From assembly GCA_035236585.1 (NCBI GenBank), contig CP141126.1, positions 69,851,414-69,915,413 of the forward strand: a stretch of DNA of 64,000 bases, in the 5' to 3' direction. Source of the stretch: Warburgia ugandensis (lineage: Eukaryota > Streptophyta > Magnoliopsida > Canellales > Canellaceae). Numbering within the stretch: position 1 is the first letter of the stretch; every line of letters starts with the position of its first letter. The notes below the pieces were generated by a model. It ran no database searches and was not told where the DNA came from. It saw nothing but the letters and a program-made list of their open reading frames with translations. Shown here piece by piece: positions 22,036-34,147 of this stretch. Position numbers and translations under genes: made by a program.

Positions 22036-23596
22036 CGGGACACGCGGACCTAATGAGACTTTAAAATTAGGATCATAGGACCATTTATAGAATTTAACTA
22101 CTGAATAAGTAGGTCCATATTATAGGAGCTAGCATGGCAATGAATTAGGCGAGGACCCTCGACCCTAAATAGTAGATTTAGCGGTCTAAATAGATTAAAA
22201 TTAATGAGGACTCCTTGTATCCATTTATACCTAGGAGTTTATTAATGAGACCCAGGGACGAGTTGAGTACTAAAGGACGCAACTCCAGGAGACTTTGAGG
22301 TAGGTGCTCTATCGCTACTAGACTTTTAAAAAGAGCCCTGATTGTTTTGAATGCATGTTTTAAGTATAAATTATATGACTTGTTTAGCATGACTTATTTT
22401 ATGGCTTGTTTAGCATATAAATGAATTCAGCATGCATATGATTAAATACATTATGCATAGACATGTTTTTCCAACAATTGCATATATTGCATAATTTGTG
22501 AGCATTGAGTTCTTGAAAATTTGCATGTGCTTGAGAGTTACCAAAAAACGCTGGAGTGCTCAAAAGACGTTGGGTAGGCAGTTGTGAGGGCCAGGCAGTT
22601 GTGAGGGACCCAAAGAGGATAGGTTTTGAAAAAGAGGTTTTTGCTTGTTTGCATGATAAGTGTAGCCTTGGTCGATGAGGGCGGGCCAATGAGGGCGGGC
22701 TAGAGAGAGCTAACAGGCTTCTAGGCAGGGTTATGACTTTGAATGCGAGGCTAGCATTGCATGCATGTTTTGCAACCGATTTCATAAATTGCATGATTTA
22801 CAACAAAGGAAGTGTCAAATGTCCCATGGAGGCATATGACCCTGTGTCCTCAGGTATCCGGGGACCACACAGCGGGGAGGTCGTGGGCATAGTTGGACCC
22901 TATGGTTTGAGGATTTATTTGCATTGCATATGGCATGACATGAGGTTGGTCGACCATACCATATATCCATGTGTTGGATTCAGTGGAGCATCTTATGCAT
23001 ATCATTATGTTTATGATATATTATACTTTCGACTTGGATTATGCTATTCCTTAAGTCGTCAGTATTTTGGTTTGACAGTGGTTTCTAATGTCAATATTGA
23101 ACATGATTGTTCGAACATGCACATGTTTTAAGAGCACATGATTTTAAACATAGCATGCATTGCAAAACTAGTAGTGATAGACTCCTACTGAGTATAGTAT
23201 ATACTCACCCTATCCTTAACATTTTTCAGGATAGTTCCACTCACAAATAAAAGACGTCTCAGGAGATATTAGTTCTACGAGCAAGTGAATAAACAAAGGA
23301 GACAGCTATACATGCGCGTAAACTCTCTACCCTTTGGACATGTATTTGTATTTATTTGCAGTTGGACTGTGTGCTGTGAGTGGATAGACCTGGGGAAGAA
23401 TTTATGATTTCTGAAGTTTTTTCAAAAACTACTTTGAGTATTGTGAAAGCAAATGACACTCGGGGTTTTCAAAATGGGTTTAAAATATGAAAGATTTTTT
23501 GCTGCATTGCATGGCTTTTATAAAATGGTTTTCAAATAGGGATGCATCCCGCCTTAGGAATTAGATATTGCATGAGAAAACCCAGGTCATCACAGT

Positions 23597-23608
23597 TGGT
23601 ATCAGAGC
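23597..23608 (+). promoter_or_regulatory. Primer-binding site (tRNA-iMet) of Y
   Basis: TGGTATCAGAGC, an exact complement of the 3' end of initiator tRNA-Met, two bases after the 5' LTR. Confidence 0.95.
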
Positions 23609-26600
23609 CCAGGTTTTATCCTTTCACAGCCAGTCCAGCATGTCCAAGGGTTATAGGCAATAGAGAAAATCAAGAAGAAGTAGTATAAATAGGAGTAGTA
23701 GAGATGACTACTTCTATTTGAGGATTTCAATATTAATGCTCATGGCAGTTCACCATAAATAAATAGGTGAGACACAGCTTGATTTAACAAATAATGAGGC
23801 AGAGGATAGTGCAACCCTTATCCAAAAATCTAGTCTAAGACGACTTAAGGATTAAGGATTGTTGTGTGGTGCAAATATAAAGAGTCATATATGGATCATA
23901 TTATGAGAATGATGAATGAGGATGTTAGTGAACTTGTTAAGTAGATAGATCTGACCTGTAATATATTAATCTCACTAAAGATGAGAACATCGAAAAACCT
24001 AGATGGCTATCTTACCATCATAAAGAATATCAAAATATGAGCACACTATCACAAAGGATATGATATGAGTATGATAAGGGATGTAAAAGACAGACTTTGA
24101 GAAGATTTTGATGATACAGGATGAGAATGCAAGATGATACTAGGGGGTAACTATGACTCGAACTAGGTCACAAAGGTATGGATCCTGAAGGACTTAGCTC
24201 AATTTTTGATAACTTTATGGAGTCTTATGAAGAGTGAAGTAATAACTACCAGAGTATTATGGAGCAAATCAAAAGATGTATACAAGTTACATATTATGTG
24301 ATTAAGAGAAACATAACATGAATATGATAGGGAAATGACTTCGACCGAGATAACAAAATTTTTTTGATGATACTAAGGATGATAATGGATTGATCCTAAC
24401 ATGAACGTGTAAGAAAAGTATAGCACGACCAAAACATCAATGCCATTATTAAGACATTGTATGAATTTTATTGAGGCTATAGGCAATTGAGGATTTCAAT
24501 AATCTTAAGACAATTTAGAATTTCTGAGAAGCATTTAGTTTATCATATATGTTACGTAAAGGAAGAGATGAAGTATCAATTATATGCAACAAAGCACATG
24601 AAGACATTGATCTAGGAAGACAAAGGTAAGGATTTTGAAGAAAAGAGAGAAAGGGATATGGATGTAACTACTAGTATTCAATGAATATAGAATATTCAAA
24701 AGAAGAAGATCACGACTTTATCTTGAATCGAGTGGGAAGATAAACCAATCAACTTCAAAGGAATAATAATAGTTGAGTTGGCAATGATGTTATTGTAAAT
24801 ACGTATAATAGAGAGAAAGCATATGGGGTTTAAGACTTTGAGTAGAGTATCGAATTTCAGGAGATTATGTGACAAGAAATTTTCAAAGAAGAATAGCAAC
24901 CAACTAGAAGTTAAACTTCTACAAATGGTTTGATATCAATTAGATTTTTATCAGATCCATTAGCTTATGAGGAACACCAATGGATATAGTGCATAAAAAG
25001 AAAAATTTGGTGATATCCTACCTTGCCACTACATGAGTGAATAAAGGAATTAAGCCAGGATAGTAACGTGTCCATTTAGCAATAGGGTACCATCAAGGAT
25101 CAAATTGAGATCTTGCTATCATAAATTTGGAAGCCCAAAAATCTTAAGACCATTATTTAGTCATTACCTTTAGAGTACTATTGATTAAATAAAGGTATCC
25201 CACCCTAATTAATCAAGTATGTTAGTATCTATGAGTTAGTAGTCAAAGTTATATACTCAGAAGGATGTTATAAGTCTTTAGACTTCAGTTTTCCTGGAAA
25301 GAAGTACTTGTTAAAATAAGTCAATTGAGGGTATGAGGTCAGTTGATGAGAACAGTTGCAACTGAGATTGGAGCAAAAATAAGAAGTGATCTAAACCAAT
25401 GTGAAAGATTTTTCAAACCTTAATGGCTACCATGACAAGGTGAAGAAATTAGTTTGAGTCTGAAAAATATTGCTAACTTGGATTGGAAAGAAAGGCAAAT
25501 AAGGATTGATCACTTTAGAGGCCCTTGAGCTTATGACATAGATATATTTGGAAAGAGATCAATAGGTAATCAAATAAAGTCTTTCTATGTCTAAGAAAAT
25601 GTTTATGCTTACCTGAGTATTGATTTGTTGAGTTAACAACTTCAGTACAATTTGATATAATCGCTATTGAATGATAATTATTGTTATAAGCTAATTATGA
25701 GGAGGCACTTGAAGGATAAAAGTTGAGGAATTGAGAAAATCACTACTTATGAGGATACCTCCTGACAATACAGACTGCATGATTGACAATAAAGCCCTGA
25801 TAAAAGATCGAACAATATATTGACATAAGGGATGGAAGGAGAAAAGGTGAGATGACTAACACATTATAAGGTGAGATTTGATGTTACGTTGCCTTTAGAC
25901 AAAAGTTAGTTGTTATAAGCATATACCAAGTACGAAAAATCAAGTGAAGGAATTTCCTAAGGACTAACCCTATTGGATTGAGGATAGAACTTTTGGACTG
26001 AAAGGTTACGAAGGAAACCATCAAGCAAAGAAAGGACAAAGAGGATGATGACAAAGGATTCAACCATATAAGGGTACTCGGTTATGAATAAGAGACTTTT
26101 TGCATAAATGGGAACATTATTGAAAATCCTAATGACAAATTGATGTGAATAGTGAGATAAGGACTCTGGACGAGAGCATTTGATCCATAATGAAAAATCG
26201 ACCATTAACATTTGACATGAGTTTGGATAAAATCTTCACGGAGAAAAGCATTTGATGACTTCAACATCTATGAAACTGGATATAAAGTTAGGACATTTTA
26301 CTTTTAGTATATGATAAGGTCCTCGATGGAAGATGCTACTAATTGGCTTTCATTTTTTAATGTAACTTTGGTCAAGGAATAAAGTCACATATGGAAAACG
26401 ACAGACAGTTGAAATTCGAAGTTAATCAAGGGTTTAGATGTAGAGCACATGATATCATGTTAGTTATAGAAGTATCTTGGGGACGAATATAAAAGGTAAG
26501 AAGCAAAGTTAACACAATAGAAAGAAGGTAACTTTTTGGACTTGTGGATGATGAAAGAGATCACTAGATGAAAGGAATCATCCTATGATATTTAAAATAG

Positions 26601-26943
26601 GAGAAATAAGATCATATGATCTCAAAGAAGTAGGGAGTAATTTATACATGAATAAAGAAGCATGATCCTACGAGGAGATTATCCTATACACGATGAAAAA
26701 AGTATAGGCATCTGAGGATTTCGAGATAGATGAATTATCGCTAGAAACTGGTATTGTTAAACTGGCACCCATGGGAGTATGCATCAGAGTACGCAGTGAA
26801 AGCAGCCCTTATAGGTAAGGCCTTGTAGAAGGAACAATAAAAATGATAAATTGAGGTTGAGCCCATATTTGATTCCTAAGGGGAGAATGCATTCACCAAG
26901 GAGTTATCTAAGAGACAAAATACCTTGAACATAATAATTTATG
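23609..26943 (+). other. Decayed interior of Y
   Basis: No gag frame, and stops in every frame throughout. The only protein homology I can read is a trace of reverse transcriptase at about 25070-25200: H-L-A-I-G-Y-H-Q resembles the DLRSGYHQ motif, followed after a frameshift by a block resembling GHYEFLVMPFGLTN (25145-25185). The remainder is purine-rich anonymous DNA. At 3.3 kb it is shorter than a full chromovirus interior, so large deletions or an inherently non-coding element are both possible. Confidence 0.6.
25070..25200 (+). pseudogene. Trace of reverse transcriptase in Y
   Basis: The palm-domain neighbourhood of RT is suggested by GYHQ (GGGTACCATCAA, about 25085) and, about 60 bases on, a D-H-Y-x-x-V-I-x-F-like stretch where GHYEFLVMPFGL would stand. 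Frameshifts and stops separate the pieces. Position in the element and spacing fit RT, but the similarity is weak and was judged by eye. Confidence 0.45.
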
Positions 26944-26980
26944 GAATTTCGAGGACGAAATTCTTTTAAGGGGGTAGTAA
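26944..26980 (+). promoter_or_regulatory. Conserved chromovirus tail and polypurine tract of Y
   Basis: GAATTTCGAGGACGAAATTC (26944-26963), the well-known 3' end of Tekay/Del-type pol, is followed by AAGGGGGTAG (26968-26977), the plus-strand primer, three bases before the 3' LTR. Confidence 0.9.
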
Positions 26981-29848
26981 TGTAACGCTCGAGCAATTTA
27001 CGCCATTTTTAACAAAAATTGGACATTTTATGGGAAATAAACTGAGTTAAATGTTTTACTATATTTAAAATAGTCAACAAAGGAATTTGTGAGGAAACTT
27101 GATACCATTAGATTCTACACGAAAAATGGAATCCAAAGCCTCAAAAATCACCCAAAACGGAGTGCGTATGAAGAAGTTACATCCGTTTAAAGATAAGGGT
27201 ATTTCTGAAAATTAAACAGAAAAAATGAAAAAACGAAAAAGGATGAAAAACGCAGGGGGCCGTTTTGATAACGGCACCCCCTGGCGTCTTCAACCTCTAG
27301 ACCCTCCCAAAAAACCAGTTTTTCCCGATTTCTCTAGAATACATCAGGGGAAATGGCAGCACCGCCATTGAGGGGCACCACCTTTCACTCCTCTATAAAA
27401 ACCCCATCTCCCCCCTCTAAAATCACGAGTTTTTCAGACATGTGGGCTGGGGTTTTTGGCTAGAATCGGAAACCCAGTTCCCTGGGTTTTCCAGTAATGG
27501 CCAGGCCTAAGTCAAGCCGGCCATCCCATTCCCGTCTCCCCATTCCCCTCTGTCCTCTTGTTCCGGTTTGACATTGGGGTTTTCCCCTTCGTGGGTTCGG
27601 ACAAACATAGAAATCCAGTGAGATAGGGTTTCAGACAGAAATGGGGTTCCATCATTGGCAATGGGCACTCCCCAGGTTGCCCAAGTAAGATGTCCTTACC
27701 TCCCTTCTCCGGTTCCTCCACCTTTCAGGCTAGATCCATGCTGGATCTAGCGTTTCCAGCCCGAATTCTTGGCCGAAAAATGCCTCAAGACCGGTGCTAG
27801 CCAACTGTGCATGAACACGACGTGCCAGGCACACCACTGTGTATGGGTGGGGCCTCGGTGCTTCCCAAGCATAGTCCAGGCTCGATTGGGAAGCATGGGT
27901 GGCCCGAGAGCCAAGGCACATTTCGACTACGCTAAGGTGTGTTCGCCCAAGGTCATCCAGGACGCGCATCATAGCGCGTCACTTAGGCATGCTTGTGTAC
28001 ATGCAAACACTGTCCCAGGTGCGGCCTTCGAGTACATGTGCAACATGGGGCACGGGTCCTAGCTCGACCAGGATGCACGGGGTGCTCTGGGAGCTGAGAT
28101 GCACCATGCTACAAGGTGCATCCGTGTGATGATGCACGTCATAGCGCGTCACTTGAGCATGCATGTGCATGTGCAAAACGCGGTCTCTGGCATGGCCTTT
28201 AGGCGCACACGCACGTGAGGCGGTCGCGGTTCAACCAGGATGCACGGGTGTCCTAGGAAGCAGGACACGTGGACCTAATGAGACTTTAAAATTAGGATCA
28301 TAGAACCATTTATAGAATTTAACTATTGAATAAGTAGGTCCATATTATAGGAGCTAGCCTAGCAATGAATTAGGCAAGGACCCTTGACCCTAAACAGCAG
28401 ATTTAGCAGTCTAATGTCTAAATAGATTAAAATTAATGAGGACTCCTTATACCCATTTATACCCAGAAGTTTATAAATGAGACCCAAGGACGGGTTGAGT
28501 ACCAAAGGATGCGACTTTAGGAGACTTTGAGGTAGGTGCTCTATCGCTACTAGACTTTTAAAAAGAGCCATGATTGTTTTGAATGCATGTTTTAAGTATA
28601 AATTATATGACTTGTTTAGCATGACTTATTTTCTGGCTTGTTTAGCATATAAATGAATTCAGCATGCATGTGATTAAATACATTATGCATCGACATGTTT
28701 TGCAAACAATTGCATATATTGTATAATTTGTGAGCATTGAGTTCTTGAAAAATTGCATGTCCTTGAGGGTTACCAAAAGACGCTGGGTAAGCAGTTGTGA
28801 GGGAGCCAAAGAGGACAGGTTTTGAAAAAGAGGTTTTTGCTTGCTGCACGATAAGTGTAGCCTTGGCCAATGAGGGCGGGCTGATGAAGGTTGGTCGATG
28901 AGGGCGGGCCAGAGAGAGCTGACAGACTTTTAGGCTGGCAGGCTTCTAGACTGGCAGGCTTCTAGGTAGGGTTATGACTTTGAATGCGAGACTAGCATTG
29001 CATGCATGTTTTGCAACCGATTTCATAAATTGCATGATTTACAACGAAGGAAGTGTCATATGTCCCATGGTGGCATATGACCCTGTGTCCTTAGGTACCC
29101 TGGGACCACACGGCGGCGAGGTCGTGGGCATAGTTGGACCCTATGGTTTGAGGATTTATTTGCATTGCATATGGCATGACATGAGGTTGGTCGACCATAC
29201 CATATATCCATGAGTTGGATTCAATGGAGTATCTTATGCATATCATTATATTTATGATATATTATACTTTCGACTTGGATTATGTTATTCCTTAAGTCGT
29301 CAGTATTGTGGTTTGACAGTGGTTTCTAATATCGATATTGAACATGATTGTTCGAACATGCACATGTTTTTAAGAGCACGTGATTTTAAACATAGCATCC
29401 ATTGCAAAACTAGTAGTGATAGACTCCTACTGAGTATAGTATATACTCACCCTATCCTTAACATTTTTCAGGATAGTTCCACTCACAAATAGAAGACGTC
29501 TCAGGAGATATTAGTTCTATGAGCAAGTGAATAAACAAAGGAGACAACTATACATGTGAGTAAACTCTCTACCCTTTGGACATGTATTTGTATTTATTTA
29601 CAATTGGACTGTGTGCTGTGAGTGGATAGACCTGGGGAAGAATTTATGATTTCTGAAGTTTTTTCAAAAACTACTTTGAGTATTGTGAAAGCAAATGACA
29701 CTCGGGGTTTTCAAAATGAGTTTAAAATATGAAAGATTTTTTGCTGCATTGCATGGCTTTTATAAAATGGTTTTCAAATAGGGATGCATCCCACCTTAAG
29801 AATTAGATATTGCGTTTAAAAATGCATGAGAAAACCTGGGTCGTCACA
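26981..29848 (+). mobile_element. 3' LTR of Y
   Basis: 2868 bp, TGTAACGCTC to GGTCGTCACA. It is collinear with the 5' LTR, with small indels: an 18-bp insertion just before its TATA (27394-27401), an extra GGCAGGCTTCTAG copy near 28945, and a missing block near 27820. The GC-rich array is present with the same 182 and 167 bp spacing (27881, 28063, 28230). Confidence 0.94.
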
Positions 29849-29853
29849 AATGT

Positions 29854-31875
29854 TCAATCCAAGTTTCATGTCTCATTCAATGGTTCAACTTTATAAATAT
29901 TAGTTTACTAAGATAATCTTACCATTAGATCATTTCATCTATTATGATGGATCATTAATTTAGTTGTTTATTAAGGTTTGGATACTTATTATTGATATGT
30001 CTAGGCTATACAAGGCCTAATCTAACTCAATTATCGCTAGTCATAGATAAATCAATGGAATTGTAGAGTCAGGGTGCGAATCCTACCTTGTGTAGGTCAA
30101 TCCAAGTGATACAGGCTACCTATGTCACTAGATCATTGATTGATCATTACAAAGGTGCCCAATCTAAGCTATCCATAATGATTAGACATAATTCACCACC
30201 TAATCATCACATATAGAAGAATAAGTTAATAATCTAATTAAATAATCTTAATTAGTTATTTCAATGCTGTGGATCTTTGAATTGTATCAAATTTTATACT
30301 TGTAGCCTCGATTGATCTCAGCCATTGATCAAGATCGATCAGATTGCATCAACAATGCTCTGGATCAAAGATCTCTACCATGGATCTTGATCTGTGCATC
30401 ATAAGGATCGTGATAGACAATGAAAATCATGGTGGATGGTTAGATTGGTCATAGGTTAAATGATCTAATGTCAAATTAAGGGTCTAGTCATGATCAATAG
30501 TCATATCTCCTCTGACCAATGAACAAAAAAGATAGGTTTTATTCCACACATTCTAAGCTCATGATGCCTATCTCAGATCTATGAGAGCCTTCCTAGATTG
30601 GGTAGTGGAACATGTAAAAGTTCAAGGGTGGGTGCTAGTATTGGGCCCACCCATGCCAACTCAACAAAGAAAGAAAAAGTGTGGGGATGGCCAGCGGTGG
30701 TTGGTGGCTATCAGTTCAATCACTACCTTAGTCTGACCCTAGAGAGGGAGAGGTGAAGCGCCATGAGGAAGAGGATTTTCTTGGCACTCTAGCTTGCTTT
30801 AGTAGGCACATCAGCCTACTTGTACTGGAGGGTGGAAAGCAAAGCAAGCGACCTATGTGCACTAGCATGTCGGGCATGCTACACTAGAGGGAAAACTGAC
30901 ATGGTGTAAGATGAAAATAGGGAAGGAATCCGGTGTGGCCGACTGATCTGGCATTACATCTATGAGTTGCTTGGAGGGAAAGGAAATAAGGAAATGGGAA
31001 TGTTGATGCTGATGCTGGAGGTGAAACTAGGCAGAGGGCAAGCTACAATAAAGGGAAAACCCTATAGAGAAGGAGGGAAGGGAAAAGGGGTATGCTAGGG
31101 CAGCAGTCTAGATTCAGCACCTTGTCGACTACTATGCCAAAGAGAGGGGAAAGAAGGGATAGGGAAGGGCTTTACATGGCACCTTTTATGGTTGGTCTAC
31201 TTGGGTTGTTGGGTCGAATGGTGTTGGCTGGTCGCTGCCACCGATGATGGAGAAGAAAGAGAGGGAGGGCTCAATGGCTGGCTACAGTAGTGCATGCATC
31301 GTTTCTCCTGTGAGCACTAAAGATTAAGAGGAGAGCAGAGGAGGGATTGCAAATGGGTTGCTGCATCATTGGTAAGGATTCTCAATCGGTGTGTGCATTC
31401 CAGTGCTTGTTACAGCCTTGGGTCGAGTGCATTGATTGACTGACAAGCTGTTGAAGAGAGAGGGAGAAAAATGAGGGGGTGGGGAGAAGTAAATGGTATT
31501 AAATTATTTATTTATTATTATTTTTATATGCAATCATTACCCATTTTAAATGTTGGTAGTTAATTTTGTGTAAACCTATTTTTACATTTATGGCTACTCA
31601 TAATTTCATGCCATGCGTGGGTCCCACTTGTAATCAATTTTATTCAATTTAATCAGTAATTAATTTAAATAAAATACTTTAATTAAAATAATTATCAAAA
31701 TTTTGTTCCAATGGTTTCTCTAGCAGATTACTAATTTTGATATTTCAATGGTTAATTCCCTATCTTTCATTAATTATCTTTAAAACTTTTAGATCTTATT
31801 AATTGAATTTTGATTTTCTCAGTTTCTATTTATATTCCATTTACATAAAGTGAATTAAAATTTAGGGGTGCTACA
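29854..31875 (-). other. X left LTR resuming after Y
   Basis: The second unit of the 335-bp duplication continues seamlessly at 29849 and then follows the right X LTR from about 40760 to 42260 (TTAGTTTACTAAGATAATCT, GGGTCAGGGTGC, TTGGGCCCACCCATGCCAACTCAACAAAGAAAG). A G+A-rich section (30640-31480) has no open frame. Confidence 0.8.
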
Positions 31876-33729
31876 TCCTTCTCCCCTTATTAAAATTTCA
31901 TCCTCAAAATTTTTTGGTACATTATATAATTTTTTACATCCTCATCCTATCACAAATTGAAGTTATCATAATTCTTTAACACTCATATGACTCCCAACTA
32001 GAAACTCTAAATGCTTATAGCATTTATCAATGTAGCTTTTATGTCTTCTTCAAGCAATTAAAATTGCTTCCACTATGCACTTTGGTCATTTGCTTTTGCT
32101 TGTTAATAAGTCATCATTTAGTTTATGCTAATATCCTTCATACCTTCAAATGATTATCTTAATTTTCTATTAGAATACTCATTGCATACTCTTATACTAT
32201 TGTTTGTTCTATCTAAGAACTATACTACTCGCATTGTAACAATCTTATTAAATCAAAATCAAAGTCTATTGATTTTCTTAAAATATATTAACCTTCATAG
32301 GCATCATCTACTTTCTCGCTTATTAGTATGGTATATCTCAATCCCCTTTTCTTCATACCTAGATAACTAACTTTCATTTGTTTAGTCGTACATTTAATTT
32401 GGATATGTGTAATTTTTTTTAATGATTGTACATTGTTTCACATCTAGTATCAATAATACCTTTAAATCCTTACAATAGATGCTCAAAATGTCAATTTACC
32501 ACTTGGAATAGGATTTACTAAAATTGCAAAAGGTTAACTTCTTATCATCCTCTTGGTTAATGTTCTTTCCTAATTCAAAATGAATAACATGTCAAATATT
32601 GTCACATACACTTCCTCACCTTATTTATACTACCTCAACCCAACCATACCAAGTATTTGAACCATTTTATTTCACTTAAATGAATCCACATAATGTGGCT
32701 GATATGTTCATACAAGAAATTCTTGTTTCAGTATGAGATTTATTACTAACACAATCTTTTCTTTGTAGGAATACTAATTTTCATTTCCAAAGTAATACCT
32801 GGACTTCCAAGTCAATGTTTGTACATTATCACTATATGCGCATTTTACTAGCTTCACTATAATTTTTCATCCACCTTAACAATTTGTTGTGTCCAATATA
32901 TTTCTCAACTTTGTATGTGTCATCAACATGAAATTCTTACAGCAGAACTAATTCTCAACTATTATTTCCACTACAAATATTTTTCTTTCTAATTGATTAT
33001 AATGATCATTTACAGCATTCTATTTATTCCAGTATTTTAGACACTAATCATTTCAAATGTTAAATTTTATTTTATTTATTAATTGATTCTTTTTTTACTT
33101 AGATATAAGATCTCTAAAACTTGATTACGCTAGTTTCATTCACTAATATTCTATCACTCTTCCTAAACTATCATTTAAGACTTCATAAGAACACATAACA
33201 ATTTCAACTTGAAAGTAATGGCTAAATTAGGTCAATTGAATCTCCACTATCATCTTTATGCATTCACATTCTTATCATTAGGTTATATATAACAAATGAT
33301 TCATTCTTGATCACATTTTCCAAAATTCATTAACATAGTTCATTAATAGTTCTAAATAAGCTCACTTAGTAAATTTTGAATTAACTCCTCCTAAACATTA
33401 AAGATCACATGTCTTATTTGCTATTTTATGCTAACCATTTATAATGCCTTTCATTATATGTCAATCCCATTAGATGCTCCTTCCTTTTAACCAACCACCT
33501 TGTTTAGGTCACAAAATTCCATCAATACTATATCCTTGCTTAAGCACCAAGGTCGATAATACTTTATAACTATACATCATTCATACATGTCCTTTTTCAA
33601 TTATGTACTTTCCAACTTGTTTGTTCTCCTTATTGAATTCTTACTTACCTTTCACAATCAAAACATACATAATTTATGTGTGCTTCTAATGTTATAACAA
33701 AAATGTTCAAGAGGTATGAGTCCTTTCTC

Positions 33730-33795
33730 AGTGCGCATGTGCTAAGAGTGTTTCTTTGCACTAGTGCGCATGCGCAAAGAGTGTTTCTTTGCACT
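33730..33795. repeat. Two-copy 33-bp tandem repeat
   Basis: AGTGCGCATGTGCTAAGAGTG... at 33730 recurs at 33763 with three differences in 33 bases. It is unusually rich in GC and alternating purine-pyrimidine (GTGCGCATGCGC) for this AT-rich interior. Confidence 0.9.
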
Positions 33796-34136
33796 AGTTT
33801 AGGATTATTTATGCATGGTGTAATCAACATGTGTGATTGATTATGCAAAACTTGTATTCAGAGAACCCTTCCATTCTCATAAGAATTTACTCTTCATTTA
33901 TTTAATCATTTTCCATTTTCCTTAGCTATACATGACTTCCAACTGAGTCATTTTCCATTAATAGTATGAATTTAATTTCAATAAAATTTTCACTCAATCT
34001 TTTCAAATACTAGCTCCTTTGCCAACTCCTCTAAGTGGTGTTTATTCAAATTTCTAAAATGATTTAACAAATCAACTCTCACCCTCTCAAACTTTCACCT
34101 TGGATTTTTAAGACTGATTGTGAGTGGATGACCCTA

Positions 34137-34147
34137 CTCTGATACCA
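34137..34147 (-). promoter_or_regulatory. tRNA-iMet primer-binding site of X
   Basis: Plus-strand CTCTGATACCA is the inverse of TGGTATCAGAG and lies two bases inside the right LTR. The next base is A instead of G, giving 11 of 12 matches to the standard site. It fixes X in minus orientation. Confidence 0.85.

Larger units (their letters stand above)
20751..23594 (+). mobile_element. 5' LTR of Y
   Basis: 2844 bp, TGTAACGCCC to GGTCATCACA. The first part holds a conserved promoter area (TATA at 21138). The middle (21490-22050) is GC-rich with a degenerate tandem array. The last part is AT-richer, with a splice-like or leader-like section ending TTTTTCAGG (about 23229). Frames of 60-156 codons in this LTR (for example 21511-21981 minus, 22733-23131 plus) have no recognisable domain and are judged accidental in GC-rich DNA. 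Confidence 0.93.
20751..29848 (+). mobile_element. Element Y: complete chromovirus-like LTR retrotransposon, 9.1 kb
   Basis: Long LTRs (20751-23594 and 26981-29848), each starting TGTAACG and ending TCACA, are flanked by a perfect 5-bp target duplication AATGT (20746-20750, 29849-29853). A tRNA-iMet PBS follows the 5' LTR and a purine tract precedes the 3' LTR. The 3386-bp interior has no gag or pol frame, so Y is non-autonomous or decayed. In the first 330 aligned bases of the LTRs I counted roughly 20 differences, so Y is among the younger insertions here. The tail GAATTTCGAGGACGAAATTC (26944-26963) and iMet priming indicate the Tekay/Del-like group. Confidence 0.95.
17942..31875 (-). mobile_element. 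3' LTR of X (interrupted by a SINE and element Y)
   Basis: Reads AATGACGACTCAAG at its left end (probably from TGTGACGAC...) and GGGGTGCTACA at its right end (31875). It is collinear with the right LTR: TTTCATTTTAAAACCCTGAGTG at 18050 versus 34265, TTAAACTCATGAAATTAGTG at 18695 versus 39310, and so on to AGTGAATTAAAATTTAG. Net of insertions it is about 4.8 kb, against 3.4 kb for the other copy. A private 335-bp tandem duplication and the SINE explain part of the excess. The inner part (30540-31480) is relatively G-rich with no coding frame. Confidence 0.83.

Noticed and set aside
22733..23131. 132-codon plus-strand frame in the Y 5' LTR
   Set aside because: The 3' LTR copy (28974-29213) stops early. 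Similarity between LTRs of one element is not evidence of coding, and there is no known motif.
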